Below, in pieces: positions 9,116 to 20,571 of a stretch of 64,000 bases of DNA; position 1 is the stretch's first letter; each line of letters begins with the position of its first letter. Source of the DNA: an uncultured Acetobacteraceae bacterium (lineage in GTDB: Bacteria > Pseudomonadota > Alphaproteobacteria > Acetobacterales > Acetobacteraceae). The notes under the pieces are model-generated. The model worked only from the letters and a program-made list of their open reading frames with translations. It was not told the origin of the DNA and did not search any database. The stretch covers positions 22,390 to 86,389 of the forward strand of contig CALMVO010000122.1 of the NCBI GenBank assembly GCA_937873205.1, read 5' to 3'. A program made the translations under genes and the position numbers.

Positions 9116-9847
9116 ATGCACCAGAGCGCCGTCGCCCCAGCCCAGCCCGCCGCGCGCGACGGGACGGGGACGCACGACACGGTGCCCCGCGACACCGTGC
9201 CCCGCGACACCGTGCCCCGCGACACCGTGCCCCGCGACACCGTGCCCCGCGACACCGTGATCGTGAGCTGGAACCTGCTCCGCACCGTCGGCGCCTCGAT
9301 CGAGGACGTGATCCGGCTGATCGAGACGGAGCGGCCCGACCTGTTGCTGATGCAGGAGGCCACGCGCGAGATCGACCGGCTCGAGCCCCGTGTCGGCGGC
9401 CATTACGCCCGCTCGCCGCTGCCCGGCCGCATCCACGGCGTCGCCTGCTGGAGCCCGACGCCGTTCCGTACCCTGCCGTCGGTGCATCCGCTGCAGCCCG
9501 GCACCCTGATCCGGCGCGTCTGCCAGGTGATCGACCTTGACGGCTTCTCGGTGGCCAACGTCCATCTGTCGCACGGCCAGGTGCTGAACCGACGCCAGCT
9601 GCGCCTGATCGCCACCTTCCTGCCCGCCCGCGGTGCGGTGCTCGGCGACTTCAACCTGGTCGGGCCGGCGCTGCTGCCGGGCTTCCGCGACATCGGTCCG
9701 CGCGGCCCGACCCACCGCATGGCCGACATGCTGCCGATCCGCCTCGATCGCTGCCTGGCCCGGGGCCTCGACTGCATCGAATCCCGGATCCTGCCGCACC
9801 GCCCGTCCGACCACCATCCGATCCGGGTGGTGCTGCGACGGCCTTGA
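9116..9847 (+). CDS. endonuclease/exonuclease/phosphatase family protein with N-terminal DTVPR repeats
   Basis: VSWNLLRTVGASIEDVI, LMQEA, LGDFNLVG, PSDHHPI motifs. Confidence 0.8.
   Translation: MHQSAVAPAQPAARDGTGTHDTVPRDTVPRDTVPRDTVPRDTVPRDTVIVSWNLLRTVGASIEDVIRLIETERPDLLLMQEATREIDRLEPRVGGHYARSPLPGRIHGVACWSPTPFRTLPSVHPLQPGTLIRRVCQVIDLDGFSVANVHLSHGQVLNRRQLRLIATFLPARGAVLGDFNLVGPALLPGFRDIGPRGPTHRMADMLPIRLDRCLARGLDCIESRILPHRPSDHHPIRVVLRRP
9176..9259 (+). repeat. 15-bp in-frame tandem repeat (GACACCGTGCCCCGC), 5 full copies plus 9 bp
   Basis: Units at 9176, 9191, 9206, 9221 and 9236 plus a partial at 9251; only the first differs (one base); encodes DTVPR x5. Confidence 0.97.
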
Positions 9848-9949
9848 GGTGCCGCGCCGTGGCCCCGGAGCCCGGTTGACTATCTTGTCTGGCCGGCAAG
9901 GCCTCTACCCGTCGAGCGCACGCGCACGTCCGTGCCGCAGGACGGGCTG

Positions 9950-10909
9950 ATGGACTACTTCGCCGCCCTTCGCGCCTTCGTCCGCACCGCCGATCTCGGC
10001 ACGTTCTCCGGTGCCGCGGCGGAACTGGGCGTCAAGGTCTCGACCGTCTCGCGCTCGATCGGCGCGCTGGAGACCGATCTCGGCGCGGCCCTGTTCAACC
10101 GCTCCACCCGAGGGCTGCACCTGACCGAGATCGGCACGTCGCTCCACGAGCGCGCGGGCCGGCTTCTCGCTGATCTGGACGATGCCCGCGACGTGGCCCG
10201 CTCGCTGAACCGGCACCCCAACGGCCTGCTGCGCCTCAACGCGCCCACCGCGTTCGGCCGCCGCCATATCATGCCCCACCTCCCCGCGTTCCTGACCGCC
10301 TTTCCGGAGATCCGCATCGAGGTCGTCCTCGCCGATGCCCATGTCGACCTGATTGAGAGCGGCACGGACGTCGCGGTTCGGATCGGCGCCTTGCCGGACT
10401 CGGCCCTGATCGCGAGGTCGCTGGCGCCGCAACGCCGGGTGCTTGTGGCCGAGCCGGGCTGGCTGGCCCGCCACGGCGCGCCGGCCGGTCCAGACGGCCT
10501 CGATCGCCTCGACTGCCTGTCGCCGTCGGCGCATCCGGTGCGGACCTGGCACTGCAGGCGATCAGACGGCGCCGGCGAGCCGGCGTCGCTGCGGTTAAGC
10601 GGACGGGTCAGCGTCAACGACCTGGAGGCTCTGCGCGGGGCCGCGCTGGACGGGCTAGGCGTGGCGCTGCTGCCGACGTGGCTGGTGGCCGAGGAGCTGC
10701 GGGACGGCCGGCTGGCGACGGTCCTGCCCGACTGGAACTGGACCGTCGCCGCCGGTCCGGAGCCCGCGATCCGGGGCGTCTATCCGCCGAAGAAGATCGT
10801 GGCGCCCAAGGTGCGCGCCTTCCTCGACTTCCTCGCACGGCGGATCGGCTCGCCACCGTATTGGGACGCCGCCGATCTGGCGCATGCCGTGTCGCCTTCG
10901 GTCGGCTGA
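9950..10909 (+). CDS. LysR-family transcriptional regulator
   Basis: MDYFAALRAFVRTADLGTFSGAAAELGVKVSTVSRSIGALETDLGAALFNRSTRGLHLTE. Confidence 0.88.
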   Translation: MDYFAALRAFVRTADLGTFSGAAAELGVKVSTVSRSIGALETDLGAALFNRSTRGLHLTEIGTSLHERAGRLLADLDDARDVARSLNRHPNGLLRLNAPTAFGRRHIMPHLPAFLTAFPEIRIEVVLADAHVDLIESGTDVAVRIGALPDSALIARSLAPQRRVLVAEPGWLARHGAPAGPDGLDRLDCLSPSAHPVRTWHCRRSDGAGEPASLRLSGRVSVNDLEALRGAALDGLGVALLPTWLVAEELRDGRLATVLPDWNWTVAAGPEPAIRGVYPPKKIVAPKVRAFLDFLARRIGSPPYWDAADLAHAVSPSVG

Positions 10910-11022
10910 CATGCCGCCCGACGCAAAGATCCTTTGCCGGACCGGTGCTTATCGCGGGTCGTCTCGCAGGACCAAGTGACCGGACGCGGCGCACCGATGC
11001 GCCGCTTCAGGAGGATCTCGCG

Positions 11023-12083
11023 ATGGATAGCTTGGCCTTGAACCACGCCGCGGCCGATACCGTCGACGCGCCCGTCGATGACGGCACGGCGGCGGCGCAG
11101 TATTTCGAGTACAGCAAGGCCGCCAACCCGGTCCGGGCCAGCCTGACGCCGCACATCCCGTTCGATGTCTTCCCGGCCTCGCTCTACGCCGACGGGCCGA
11201 CCCGCGTGGTCCCGCTCGACATCAGCGCGCAGCTGAAGTGCGCGAGCCCGGCGACCGGGCCGGATCTGTGCGCCAACTTCATCCGCATCCTGGACGGCGA
11301 GCACGTCACGCTGGAGCCGAACGCAACGTCGATGGTGTTCTACGCCATCCGCGGCTCCGGCACCGCGCAGTCGTCGGGCGAGACCCTGCGGTGGAGCGCC
11401 GGCGACTTCTTCACGACGCCCGGCTCCGGTCCGACCCGTCTCGCCGCGTCCGCCGATGCGGCGCTCTATTACGTCAACGACGCGCCGCTGCTGACCTAGA
11501 GGATGATCCGATCGCTTAGGCTCACGGATCATCCTCTAGCTTGTTGTTTTGACGAGCATCTTTATCCGATCGAACGAGTCCGTTCGATCGGATGATGCTC
11601 TATTTCGGCGCCACGGTCGATCGGGCCCGCTTTCGGCCGACCCTGTATCCGGCGGAGCGGGCGAACCGCGAGCTGGCCCTGGTGGCGAACGACCCGTCGG
11701 CGGCGGAGCGCAGTCGAGTCAGCGTCCTGCTCGCCAACAGCGAGTTCCCGCTGACGCGCACGGTGACGCACGTGCTCTGGGCGATGTACGGCATGATCGG
11801 TGCCGGCACCGCGCAGAAGCCGCACCGGCACCAGTCGATCGCGCTCGACTTCATCGTCTCGTGCGAGCCGGGCTGCTACAGCCTGCTCGGCCAGCGACTG
11901 GACGACGAGGGCAGGATCGCCGCCCCGACGCGGGTGGACTGGCATTCCGGCTGCGTCTTCATCACGCCGCCCGGCTACTGGCATGCCCACGTCAACGAGT
12001 CCGGCCGGGAGGCGCGCCTGATCCCGATCCAGGATGCGGGCCTGCAGACCTATCTGCGGACCCTGGACATCCGCTTCTCGTAG
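11023..12083 (+). pseudogene. two-cupin-domain protein gene interrupted by a palindromic element at 11499..11600
   Basis: 11023..11496 and 11601..12083 are in frame when 11497..11600 is removed (..YYVNDAPLLT|YFGATVDRARFRPTLYPAERANRE..); both halves look like one cupin family. Confidence 0.85.
11499..11600 (+). mobile_element. 102-bp MITE-like palindromic element, copy 1, flanked by TA (11497-11498 and 11601-11602)
   Basis: Two stem-loops: CTAGAGGATGATCCG..CGGATCATCCTCTAG and GAGCATC-TTT-ATCCGATCGAACG..CGTTCGATCGGATGATGCTC; near-identical to copy 3. Confidence 0.9.
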
Positions 12084-12139
12084 GACACGGCTGGACCATC
12101 CGACGTCCCCGCCGCGACGAGCTGGTGCTGCCGGTTCCG

Positions 12140-13564
12140 CTACAGATAGGGCAGCATCAGCCGCGCGCCGGAGTCCCGCAGCCGGTGCAGGAAGTTGCGG
12201 CCGTCCAGGTCGGCCTGGGTCTGCCGGACATGCCGGTGCGCGCAGATGAAGCCCTCGATCCCCGCGGTCGCCGCCTGGTCGTAGATCTCGACGTTGAGCT
12301 CGAAGTTCAGCCGCAGGCTGCGCACGTCGAGATTCGAGCTGCCGATCAACGCCCAGGCGCCGTCGATCGTCATCAGCTTCGAATGGTTGAACGGCGGCCG
12401 CGCCAGCCAGAACCGGACGCCGGCCTCGAACAGCGGTCCGTTGTTGGCGTCGCGCGCCCAGTCCACCGACTTCTGGTTGCTGGCCATCGGCATCACGACG
12501 TCGATCTCGACGCCGCGCATCGCCGCCATCGCCAGCACCGTCAGCAGCCGTTCGTCGGGCAGGAAATACGGCGTCATGATCCGCAGCGAATGGCGCGCGG
12601 TCGTGATCGCCTGCATCATCGTGAACTCGATCTTCTCGATGTCGGTGTCCGGACCCGAGGTGACCACCCGCATCAGCGCGTCGCCATCCTCCTCGCCTTC
12701 CACCTGCTCGGGAAAGAAGCGGTGGTCCAGCTCGGTCCCGGTGCTGAACGACCAGTCCTTCGCGAACGCCTCCGACAGCTGATGCACGATCGGCCCGCGC
12801 AGCTGGAAATGCGTGTCCGAGACCGGATGGCGTGGATGCAGCGCCATCACGTTTGCGGCCGCGATGTTCATGCCGCCGGCGAAACCGATTCGCCCGTCCA
12901 CCACCAGAACCTTCTTGTGGGTGCGCAGGTTGATGAACGGCATTCGCCAGGGCAGCACCGAATGCATGAAGCGCGCGGTCGGCACGCCGCCGGCCCGCAG
13001 CCGCTCGGCCGCGCGGCAGCGGAGGTAGCCGCTGCCGACCCCGTCCACCATCACGCGGACCTCGACGCCGCGCCCGGCGGCGGCCACCAGCGCGTCCACG
13101 AAATGACTGCCCTCCGCGTCGTCGTGGAACAGGTAGGAGCTCAGCGCCACCGTACTGCTGGCGTTTTCGATCGCGTCCAGCATCACCGGATAGGCGCTGT
13201 CGCCGTCGTGGTAGCGCTCCACGCTGTTGCCGCCGAGCAGCTTGCGGCCGGTCAGCCGGCCCACCGCCTCCGACAGCAGCAGATACTCGCCCTGCGGCGC
13301 CCGCTCGGGCGTCCGGACATCGTGCCGGCTCGCCCATTGCCGCCCGCGGCTGAGCCGCCTGGCCAGCCGCCGCACCCGGTTGATGCCGAACATTGTGTAG
13401 AGGATCGCCCCCGTCAGCGGCGCTAGCCATGCCAGCCCGATCCAGCCGATCGCCGAGCCGATGTCGCGCTTGATGCGCAGCACGTGCAGCGTCACCAGCA
13501 TCGACAGCACCAGCCGCGAAGGCCACAACAGATCGTGCAAGGTGGTCCAGAACATGTGGATCAC
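12140..13564 (-). CDS. cls: cardiolipin synthase (PLD family)
   Basis: Two HKD-type motifs (HKKVLVVDGRIGFAGGMN, HSKLMTIDGAWALIGSSNLD) and N-terminal TM segments. Confidence 0.9.
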   Translation of the reverse strand: MIHMFWTTLHDLLWPSRLVLSMLVTLHVLRIKRDIGSAIGWIGLAWLAPLTGAILYTMFGINRVRRLARRLSRGRQWASRHDVRTPERAPQGEYLLLSEAVGRLTGRKLLGGNSVERYHDGDSAYPVMLDAIENASSTVALSSYLFHDDAEGSHFVDALVAAAGRGVEVRVMVDGVGSGYLRCRAAERLRAGGVPTARFMHSVLPWRMPFINLRTHKKVLVVDGRIGFAGGMNIAAANVMALHPRHPVSDTHFQLRGPIVHQLSEAFAKDWSFSTGTELDHRFFPEQVEGEEDGDALMRVVTSGPDTDIEKIEFTMMQAITTARHSLRIMTPYFLPDERLLTVLAMAAMRGVEIDVVMPMASNQKSVDWARDANNGPLFEAGVRFWLARPPFNHSKLMTIDGAWALIGSSNLDVRSLRLNFELNVEIYDQAATAGIEGFICAHRHVRQTQADLDGRNFLHRLRDSGARLMLPYL

Positions 13565-13573
13565 GAGTCATGG

Positions 13574-13617
13574 CCAGGGGCTTTGCCCCTGGACCCCACC
13601 AAAGGCGGAGCCTTTGG
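13574..13617. repeat. Modular palindromic repeat, site A (two hairpins: 13574..13592 and 13599..13617)
   Basis: CCAGGGGC-TTT-GCCCCTGG ACCCCA CCAAAGGC-GGA-GCCTTTGG. Confidence 0.92.
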
Positions 13618-13704
13618 AAACCATTTGGAAGGTTCGGGCGGCGTAAGATCCCTCGGGCGGCAGAGCGGTGGGTGCAAGGGATCGTCCTGAAGGCCGGAGG
13701 GTGC

Positions 13705-14106
13705 GTGGCGATACGATGCGGTCCCGAACCGGCTTTGACCAGGGGACGAGCCGCCTGGCGTCGCGGCATGGATGCCGAGGCCGCCGCCTGCAACGCCCTC
13801 GAGCGTGACGGCTGGACCATCCTGATGCGCCGCGCCCGCACCTCCTGCGGCGAGATTGACATCGTCGCCGAACGCTCGGATGCGCTGCTCGCCTTCGTCG
13901 AGGTGAAGGCGCGGCCGGCGCTGAGCGCCGCCGCCGCGGCCCTGTCGCCGCGCCAGCAGGGCCGCCTGCTCCGCGCCGCCGAGATCCTGCTGGCGACGCA
14001 TCCTGACTGGACCCATGACGGCATCCGCTTCGACCTGCTGCTGGTCGATCCCTCCGGCACCGTCCGCCGCATTGCCGACGCCTTCCGCCACGAACAGCCG
14101 GCCTGA
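13705..14106 (+). CDS. yraN: YraN family (UPF0102) endonuclease-like protein; start codon uncertain
   Basis: GEIDIVAERSDALLAFVEVKAR motif; GTG at 13705 is one candidate start because the longer ORF runs through the repeat. Confidence 0.78.
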   Translation: MAIRCGPEPALTRGRAAWRRGMDAEAAACNALERDGWTILMRRARTSCGEIDIVAERSDALLAFVEVKARPALSAAAAALSPRQQGRLLRAAEILLATHPDWTHDGIRFDLLLVDPSGTVRRIADAFRHEQPA

Positions 14107-14172
14107 TGTCCCGAGACGCTTCGTCACCCGGCGACATGCTCCGAGTCGGCCCCGCCGCGTAGTGTCACCGCC

Positions 14173-15492
14173 ATGCTGACCAGCGCCGTGCACGCGTCCA
14201 TCCGCTTCGGCCTCGGACCCCGGCCGTCCGAGGCGCTGCCGTCCGAGCCGCGGGACTGGCTCGCGGCGCAGCTGCGGGGGCCCGATCCGGCACGCTTTCC
14301 GGACAGCCTGCCCAGCACCGCCGATGGGCTGTTGATGCTGCGCGAGCAGCGCCACCTGAAGCCGCCACCGGGACAGTCGCTGGTCGAGCCGCTGTTTCGC
14401 GCCGATGCCCAGGCCCAGCTCGACGTGCTGCTGACCGCGGAGGCGCCGTTCCGCGAACGGCTGGTCTGGTTCTGGGCCAACCACTTCACCGTCAGCACCC
14501 GCCAGGGCGGCACCCGGCCGATCGCCGGCGCCTTCGTCCGCGAGGCGATCCGGCCGCACGTCACCGGCCGCTTCACCGACATGCTGCTGGCGGTGATGCG
14601 CCATCCGGCCATGCTGCTCTACCTGGACAATGAATCCTCGGTTGGCCCGGACAGCCCGGCCGGACAGACGGCCCACCGCGGCCTGAACGAGAACCTCGGC
14701 CGCGAGTGCCTGGAGCTGCACACCGTGAGCCCAGCCGCGGGCTATACCCAGGCGGACGTGACCGCGTTCGCCACCATCCTCACCGGCTGGTCGATCGACC
14801 GCGCCGCGGCCGAGCCGGGGTTCCTGTTCCGCCCGCGGGCGCACGAGCCCGGCGACAAGGTGCTGATGGGCCGCACGTTTCCCGAGGGCGAGGATGGCGG
14901 CATCCTGGCCCTCGACTTCCTCGGCACACATCCGGCCACCTATCGCCACCTGGCGCAGAAGCTGGCGGTCCACTTCGTCTCCGACGCGCCGTCGCCGCAG
15001 GACGTCGCCACCATCGCCCGGGCGCTGCAGCGCTCGCAGGGCGATCTCGGCATCGCCGCGGCCGCGGTGATCGAGCTGCCGTCGGCCTGGCACCCGGGTA
15101 CTAAGTTCCGCAGCCCGTTCGACCACGTGGTGGCGACGCTGCGTGCGCTCGATCTGCCGCCCGGCCCCGGCCCGGCGCCGGGCGATCCCAGGCCGGGCGG
15201 GCGCTTCATCCCCGGCATGCTGGCCGGGCTCGGCCAGCCAGTCTGGGGGGCACCGCTACCGAACGGCTGGCCGGATCGCGCCGTCGACTGGGCGGGCCCG
15301 GAGGCGATGCTGCAGCGGGTCGACTGGAGCTACCGGATCAGCGCGCATGCCGAGGCCGAGCCTGCCCGCATCGCCGAAGCAAGCCTGGGGCCGCTGCTGC
15401 GGCCGCAGACCGCCGCCGGGCTCGCCGCCGCCGGCGACCGGCGCGACGCGCTGACCCTGCTGTTCACCTCGCCGGAATTCCAGAGGCGCTGA
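14173..15492 (+). CDS. DUF1800 domain-containing protein
   Basis: FGLGPRPSE, RERLVWFWANHFTVS, NENLGRECLELHTVS; directly upstream of a DUF1501 gene. Confidence 0.88.
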   Translation: MLTSAVHASIRFGLGPRPSEALPSEPRDWLAAQLRGPDPARFPDSLPSTADGLLMLREQRHLKPPPGQSLVEPLFRADAQAQLDVLLTAEAPFRERLVWFWANHFTVSTRQGGTRPIAGAFVREAIRPHVTGRFTDMLLAVMRHPAMLLYLDNESSVGPDSPAGQTAHRGLNENLGRECLELHTVSPAAGYTQADVTAFATILTGWSIDRAAAEPGFLFRPRAHEPGDKVLMGRTFPEGEDGGILALDFLGTHPATYRHLAQKLAVHFVSDAPSPQDVATIARALQRSQGDLGIAAAAVIELPSAWHPGTKFRSPFDHVVATLRALDLPPGPGPAPGDPRPGGRFIPGMLAGLGQPVWGAPLPNGWPDRAVDWAGPEAMLQRVDWSYRISAHAEAEPARIAEASLGPLLRPQTAAGLAAAGDRRDALTLLFTSPEFQRR

Positions 15493-15497
15493 TCCCC

Positions 15498-16712
15498 ATG
15501 CCGCTCACCCGACGCACCGCACTGCTCGGCCTCACCGCCGCCTGGAGCCTCGGCTCCGTCTCGATGGCCCTCGCCGACCCAGTACCCGGCGCCCGGATCG
15601 CCCCCGGTGCCCGCGATCCGCGCTTCGTCGTCATCATCCTGCGCGGCGCCCTCGACGGGCTGTCGGCGGTGGTGCCGTACGGCGATCGTGATCTGGCGGG
15701 GTGGCGCCAGCCGCTGCTGCCGGCGGCACCCGGGCAGCCGGACGGGCTGCTCGACCTTGGCGGCTTCTACGGCCTGCATCCTGCGCTGGCCGGCTTCCAC
15801 GGGCTCTACCAGGCTGGCGAATTGCTGCCGATGCACGCGGTCTCTGCCGGCTATCGCAGCCGCAGCCACTTCGAGGCGCAGGACTACCTGGAGAGCGGCG
15901 CCGACCACCGGCTCACCAGCGGCTGGCTCAATCGCGTGGTCGGCGCCCTGCCGATCCGCCGCGACCAGCCGGAGGGCGACGCGCTCGCCGTCGGGCTGTC
16001 GATGCCGTTGCTTCTGCGCGGCCCCGCCCATGTCGGCGCCTATGCCCCGGAGGCGGCGCAGGGTCCCTCCCCCGACCTGTATGCGCGGGTCGCGGCGCTT
16101 AATGCCGCAGACCGCGTGACCGGGCCGGCGATCGCGCAGGGGCTAGCGGCCCGCGGCTTCTCGTCGCAGGCGCTGGGTGCCGCCGCGTCGGGACCGGCCG
16201 GCGGACCGGGCGCGTTTCCGTCGCTGGCCCGCGCCGCCGGCCGGCTGCTCGCCGCCCCCGACGGCCCGCGGATCGCCGCCCTGGAAATCGGCGGCTGGGA
16301 CACCCACGCCGGCCAGAAGCGTCGTCTCGACGGGCCGCTGTCGCAGCTCGATGCCGGCGTGCTGGCGTTGAGGAGCGGTCTCGGCGAGGCCTGGGGCGAC
16401 AGCGTCGTCCTGGTAATGACCGAGTTCGGCCGCACCGTGCGAATGAACGGCACCGGCGGCACCGACCATGGCACCGGCACTGTCGCCTTCCTCGCCGGCG
16501 GCGCGGTGCGCGGCGGCCGGGTTGGTGGGACCTGGCCTGGACTGGCTCAGGCGAGATTGCTGGAGGACCGCGACCTCGACCCGACCACCGACCTGCGCGG
16601 AGTGGCCAAGGGAGTGTTGCGCTCGCATCTCGGCATCAGACAGGCGACGCTGGACGGCATCTTCCCCGGAAGCGGCGCCGCCGGCGAGATCGGGGGCCTG
16701 CTTCGGGTCTAG
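15498..16712 (+). CDS. DUF1501 domain-containing protein with N-terminal signal
   Basis: MPLTRRTALLGLTAAWSLGSVSMALA signal; IILRGALDGLSAVVP, VVLVMTEFGRTVRMNGTGGTDHG. Confidence 0.88.
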   Translation: MPLTRRTALLGLTAAWSLGSVSMALADPVPGARIAPGARDPRFVVIILRGALDGLSAVVPYGDRDLAGWRQPLLPAAPGQPDGLLDLGGFYGLHPALAGFHGLYQAGELLPMHAVSAGYRSRSHFEAQDYLESGADHRLTSGWLNRVVGALPIRRDQPEGDALAVGLSMPLLLRGPAHVGAYAPEAAQGPSPDLYARVAALNAADRVTGPAIAQGLAARGFSSQALGAAASGPAGGPGAFPSLARAAGRLLAAPDGPRIAALEIGGWDTHAGQKRRLDGPLSQLDAGVLALRSGLGEAWGDSVVLVMTEFGRTVRMNGTGGTDHGTGTVAFLAGGAVRGGRVGGTWPGLAQARLLEDRDLDPTTDLRGVAKGVLRSHLGIRQATLDGIFPGSGAAGEIGGLLRV

Positions 16713-17038
16713 CTCCGGCGGCGGCGGTGACTGCTACCCAGGTGGCTCATCGTCGAGGCCCGCACGCTGTGGCGGAACGACGCCGTCTGCACCGCCCGGA
16801 CGGTCTGATACCGGCCCGCCTCGTAGCGCGACGTGTGGTAGACGATGTGGTGCACGACCGGGATCGGCGTCGCCGTCAGGGCGTCCAGAGTGAGCTTGCC
16901 GGCCTCGTAGTCCGTGACCACATGCTGGGCCAGGGCCGGCGTCGCCCCAACGCAGAGGCTGGCCATCAGGCCGGCGGCGAGCAGGGTCTTTACGATGGTT
17001 GCGCGAACGGCCACGGTCGTCTCCGGATCGATGATCAC
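16709..17038 (-). CDS. hypothetical exported protein; start uncertain
   Basis: ORF with hydrophobic signal ATIVKTLLAAGLMASLCVGATPALAQ. Confidence 0.5.
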   Translation of the reverse strand: MIIDPETTVAVRATIVKTLLAAGLMASLCVGATPALAQHVVTDYEAGKLTLDALTATPIPVVHHIVYHTSRYEAGRYQTVRAVQTASFRHSVRASTMSHLGSSHRRRRS

Positions 17039-17050
17039 GGAGACTGTGAC

Positions 17051-17073
17051 TACCGGATGATGACCATCCGGTA
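17051..17073. terminator. Hairpin TACCGGATG-ATGAC-CATCCGGTA, possible terminator downstream of grxD
   Basis: Perfect 9-bp arms with 5-nt loop, just beyond the grxD stop on the minus strand; no clear U-tract. Confidence 0.45.
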
Positions 17074-17081
17074 AAGCAGGA

Positions 17082-17420
17082 CTAGGCGGAAACCTGCACC
17101 CCCTTCTCCGCCAGCAGGGTCTCCAGCTCGCCGGAGAGGTACATCTCGGTGACGATGTCGCACCCGCCGACCAGCTCGCCCTTCACGTAGAGCTGTGGAA
17201 CCGTCGGCCAGTTGGCAAACGCCTTCACGCCCTCGCGCAGCTCGGGGTCCTCCAGCACGTTGGCAGACTGGAACGGCACCTTGATATGGGTCAGGATCTG
17301 CACGACCTTGGCCGAGAAACCGCACTGCGGGAACAGCGGGTTGCCCTTCATGTAGAGCATGACCGGGTTGGCATCGATCTCGCCCTGGATTCGCTCGAAT
17401 ACGGTCGCGGACATCGCCAC
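17082..17420 (-). CDS. grxD: monothiol glutaredoxin, Grx4 family
   Basis: VMLYMKGNPLFPQCGFSAKVVQIL, TVPQLYVKGELVGGCDIVTEM. Confidence 0.93.
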   Translation of the reverse strand: MAMSATVFERIQGEIDANPVMLYMKGNPLFPQCGFSAKVVQILTHIKVPFQSANVLEDPELREGVKAFANWPTVPQLYVKGELVGGCDIVTEMYLSGELETLLAEKGVQVSA

Positions 17421-17450
17421 AGGCTCCTTGGCTGTTTGAAGTCGGGAAGG

Positions 17451-17681
17451 CTACGGCGCGTTGGTCTGGATCGCGAGCGCATGCAGGGCCCCACCCATGT
17501 GGCCCTGCAGCGCCGCATAGACCAGCTGGTGCTGCTGCACCCGCGACCGGCCGCGGAACGCTTCGCTGATCACCGTGCAGGCATAGTGGTCGCCGTCGCC
17601 GGCGAGGTCCTCGATCGTCACCTGCGCATCCGGCAGGGACGCACGGATCAGGCTCTCGATCTCTGCGGCGGCCATCGGCAT
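17451..17681 (-). CDS. bolA: BolA family protein
   Basis: HYACTVISEAFRGRSRVQQHQLVYAALQGHMGGALHALAIQT. Confidence 0.93.
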   Translation of the reverse strand: MPMAAAEIESLIRASLPDAQVTIEDLAGDGDHYACTVISEAFRGRSRVQQHQLVYAALQGHMGGALHALAIQTNAP

Positions 17682-17701
17682 GACATTCTCCTGCGCCCGG
17701 A

Positions 17702-19902
<2,201 letters not shown>

Positions 19903-19906
<4 letters not shown>

Positions 19907-20571
19907 GCCGCGAACAGCTCCGCCAGCCCGTCGAACAGCGGCCGGCCGTCGATGCCCCCCATCAGCGGATCGACCAAGTCCTCCGGGTGCGGCATCAGAC
20001 CGCAGATGCGCAGGTTCGGGCTCAGCACCCCGGCGATCCCTCGCGCGCTGCCGTTCGGGCTGCCGTCGGCGTAGCGGAACGCCACCAGCCCCTCGCCTTC
20101 GAGACGATCGAGCGTCCCGGCATCGGCGATGTAGTTGCCGTCGCCATGCGCCAGCGGCGCCCGGAACAGGTCGCCCGGCCGCCAGTGGCGGGTGAAGGCG
20201 GTGTCGCCGCGCTCGACCCGGAGGGTGCAGTCATGGCTCAGGAACCGCATGCCGGCGTTGCGCAGCAGCGCGCCGGGCAGCAGCTGCGCCTCGGTCAGGA
20301 TCTGGAAGCCGTTGCAGACGCCCAGCACATGGCCGCCGGCGGCGGCGAAGCCGCGGATCGCCGCCATGATCGGCGCATGCGCGGCCATGGCGCCGGAGCG
20401 GAGGTAGTCGCCGTGACTGAAGCCGCCCGGCAGCACCACCAGGTCGAGCTCCGGAAGCTCGGTCTCGCGATGCCAGAGCAGCACGGGACGCCGGCCGGTG
20501 GAGCCTGCCAACGCGATCGCCATGTCGCGCTCCCGGTTGGTGCCCGGGAAGACGACGATGCCCGCCTTCAC
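19903..20571 (-). CDS. purQ: phosphoribosylformylglycinamidine synthase I (GTG start likely)
   Basis: [41 protein letters not shown]. Confidence 0.94.

Noticed and set aside
9176-9259. Possible CRISPR-like array
   Set aside because: Direct 15-bp tandem units with no spacers, inside a coding frame; a minisatellite, not CRISPR.
11549-13426. 625-aa plus ORF starting in the palindromic element and running antisense to cls
   Set aside because: Composition-driven shadow of cls; no recognisable domain.
11562-14072. 836-aa minus-strand ORF
   Set aside because: Shadow ORF covering cls in another frame plus yraN antisense; the 12140..13564 frame carries both HKD motifs.
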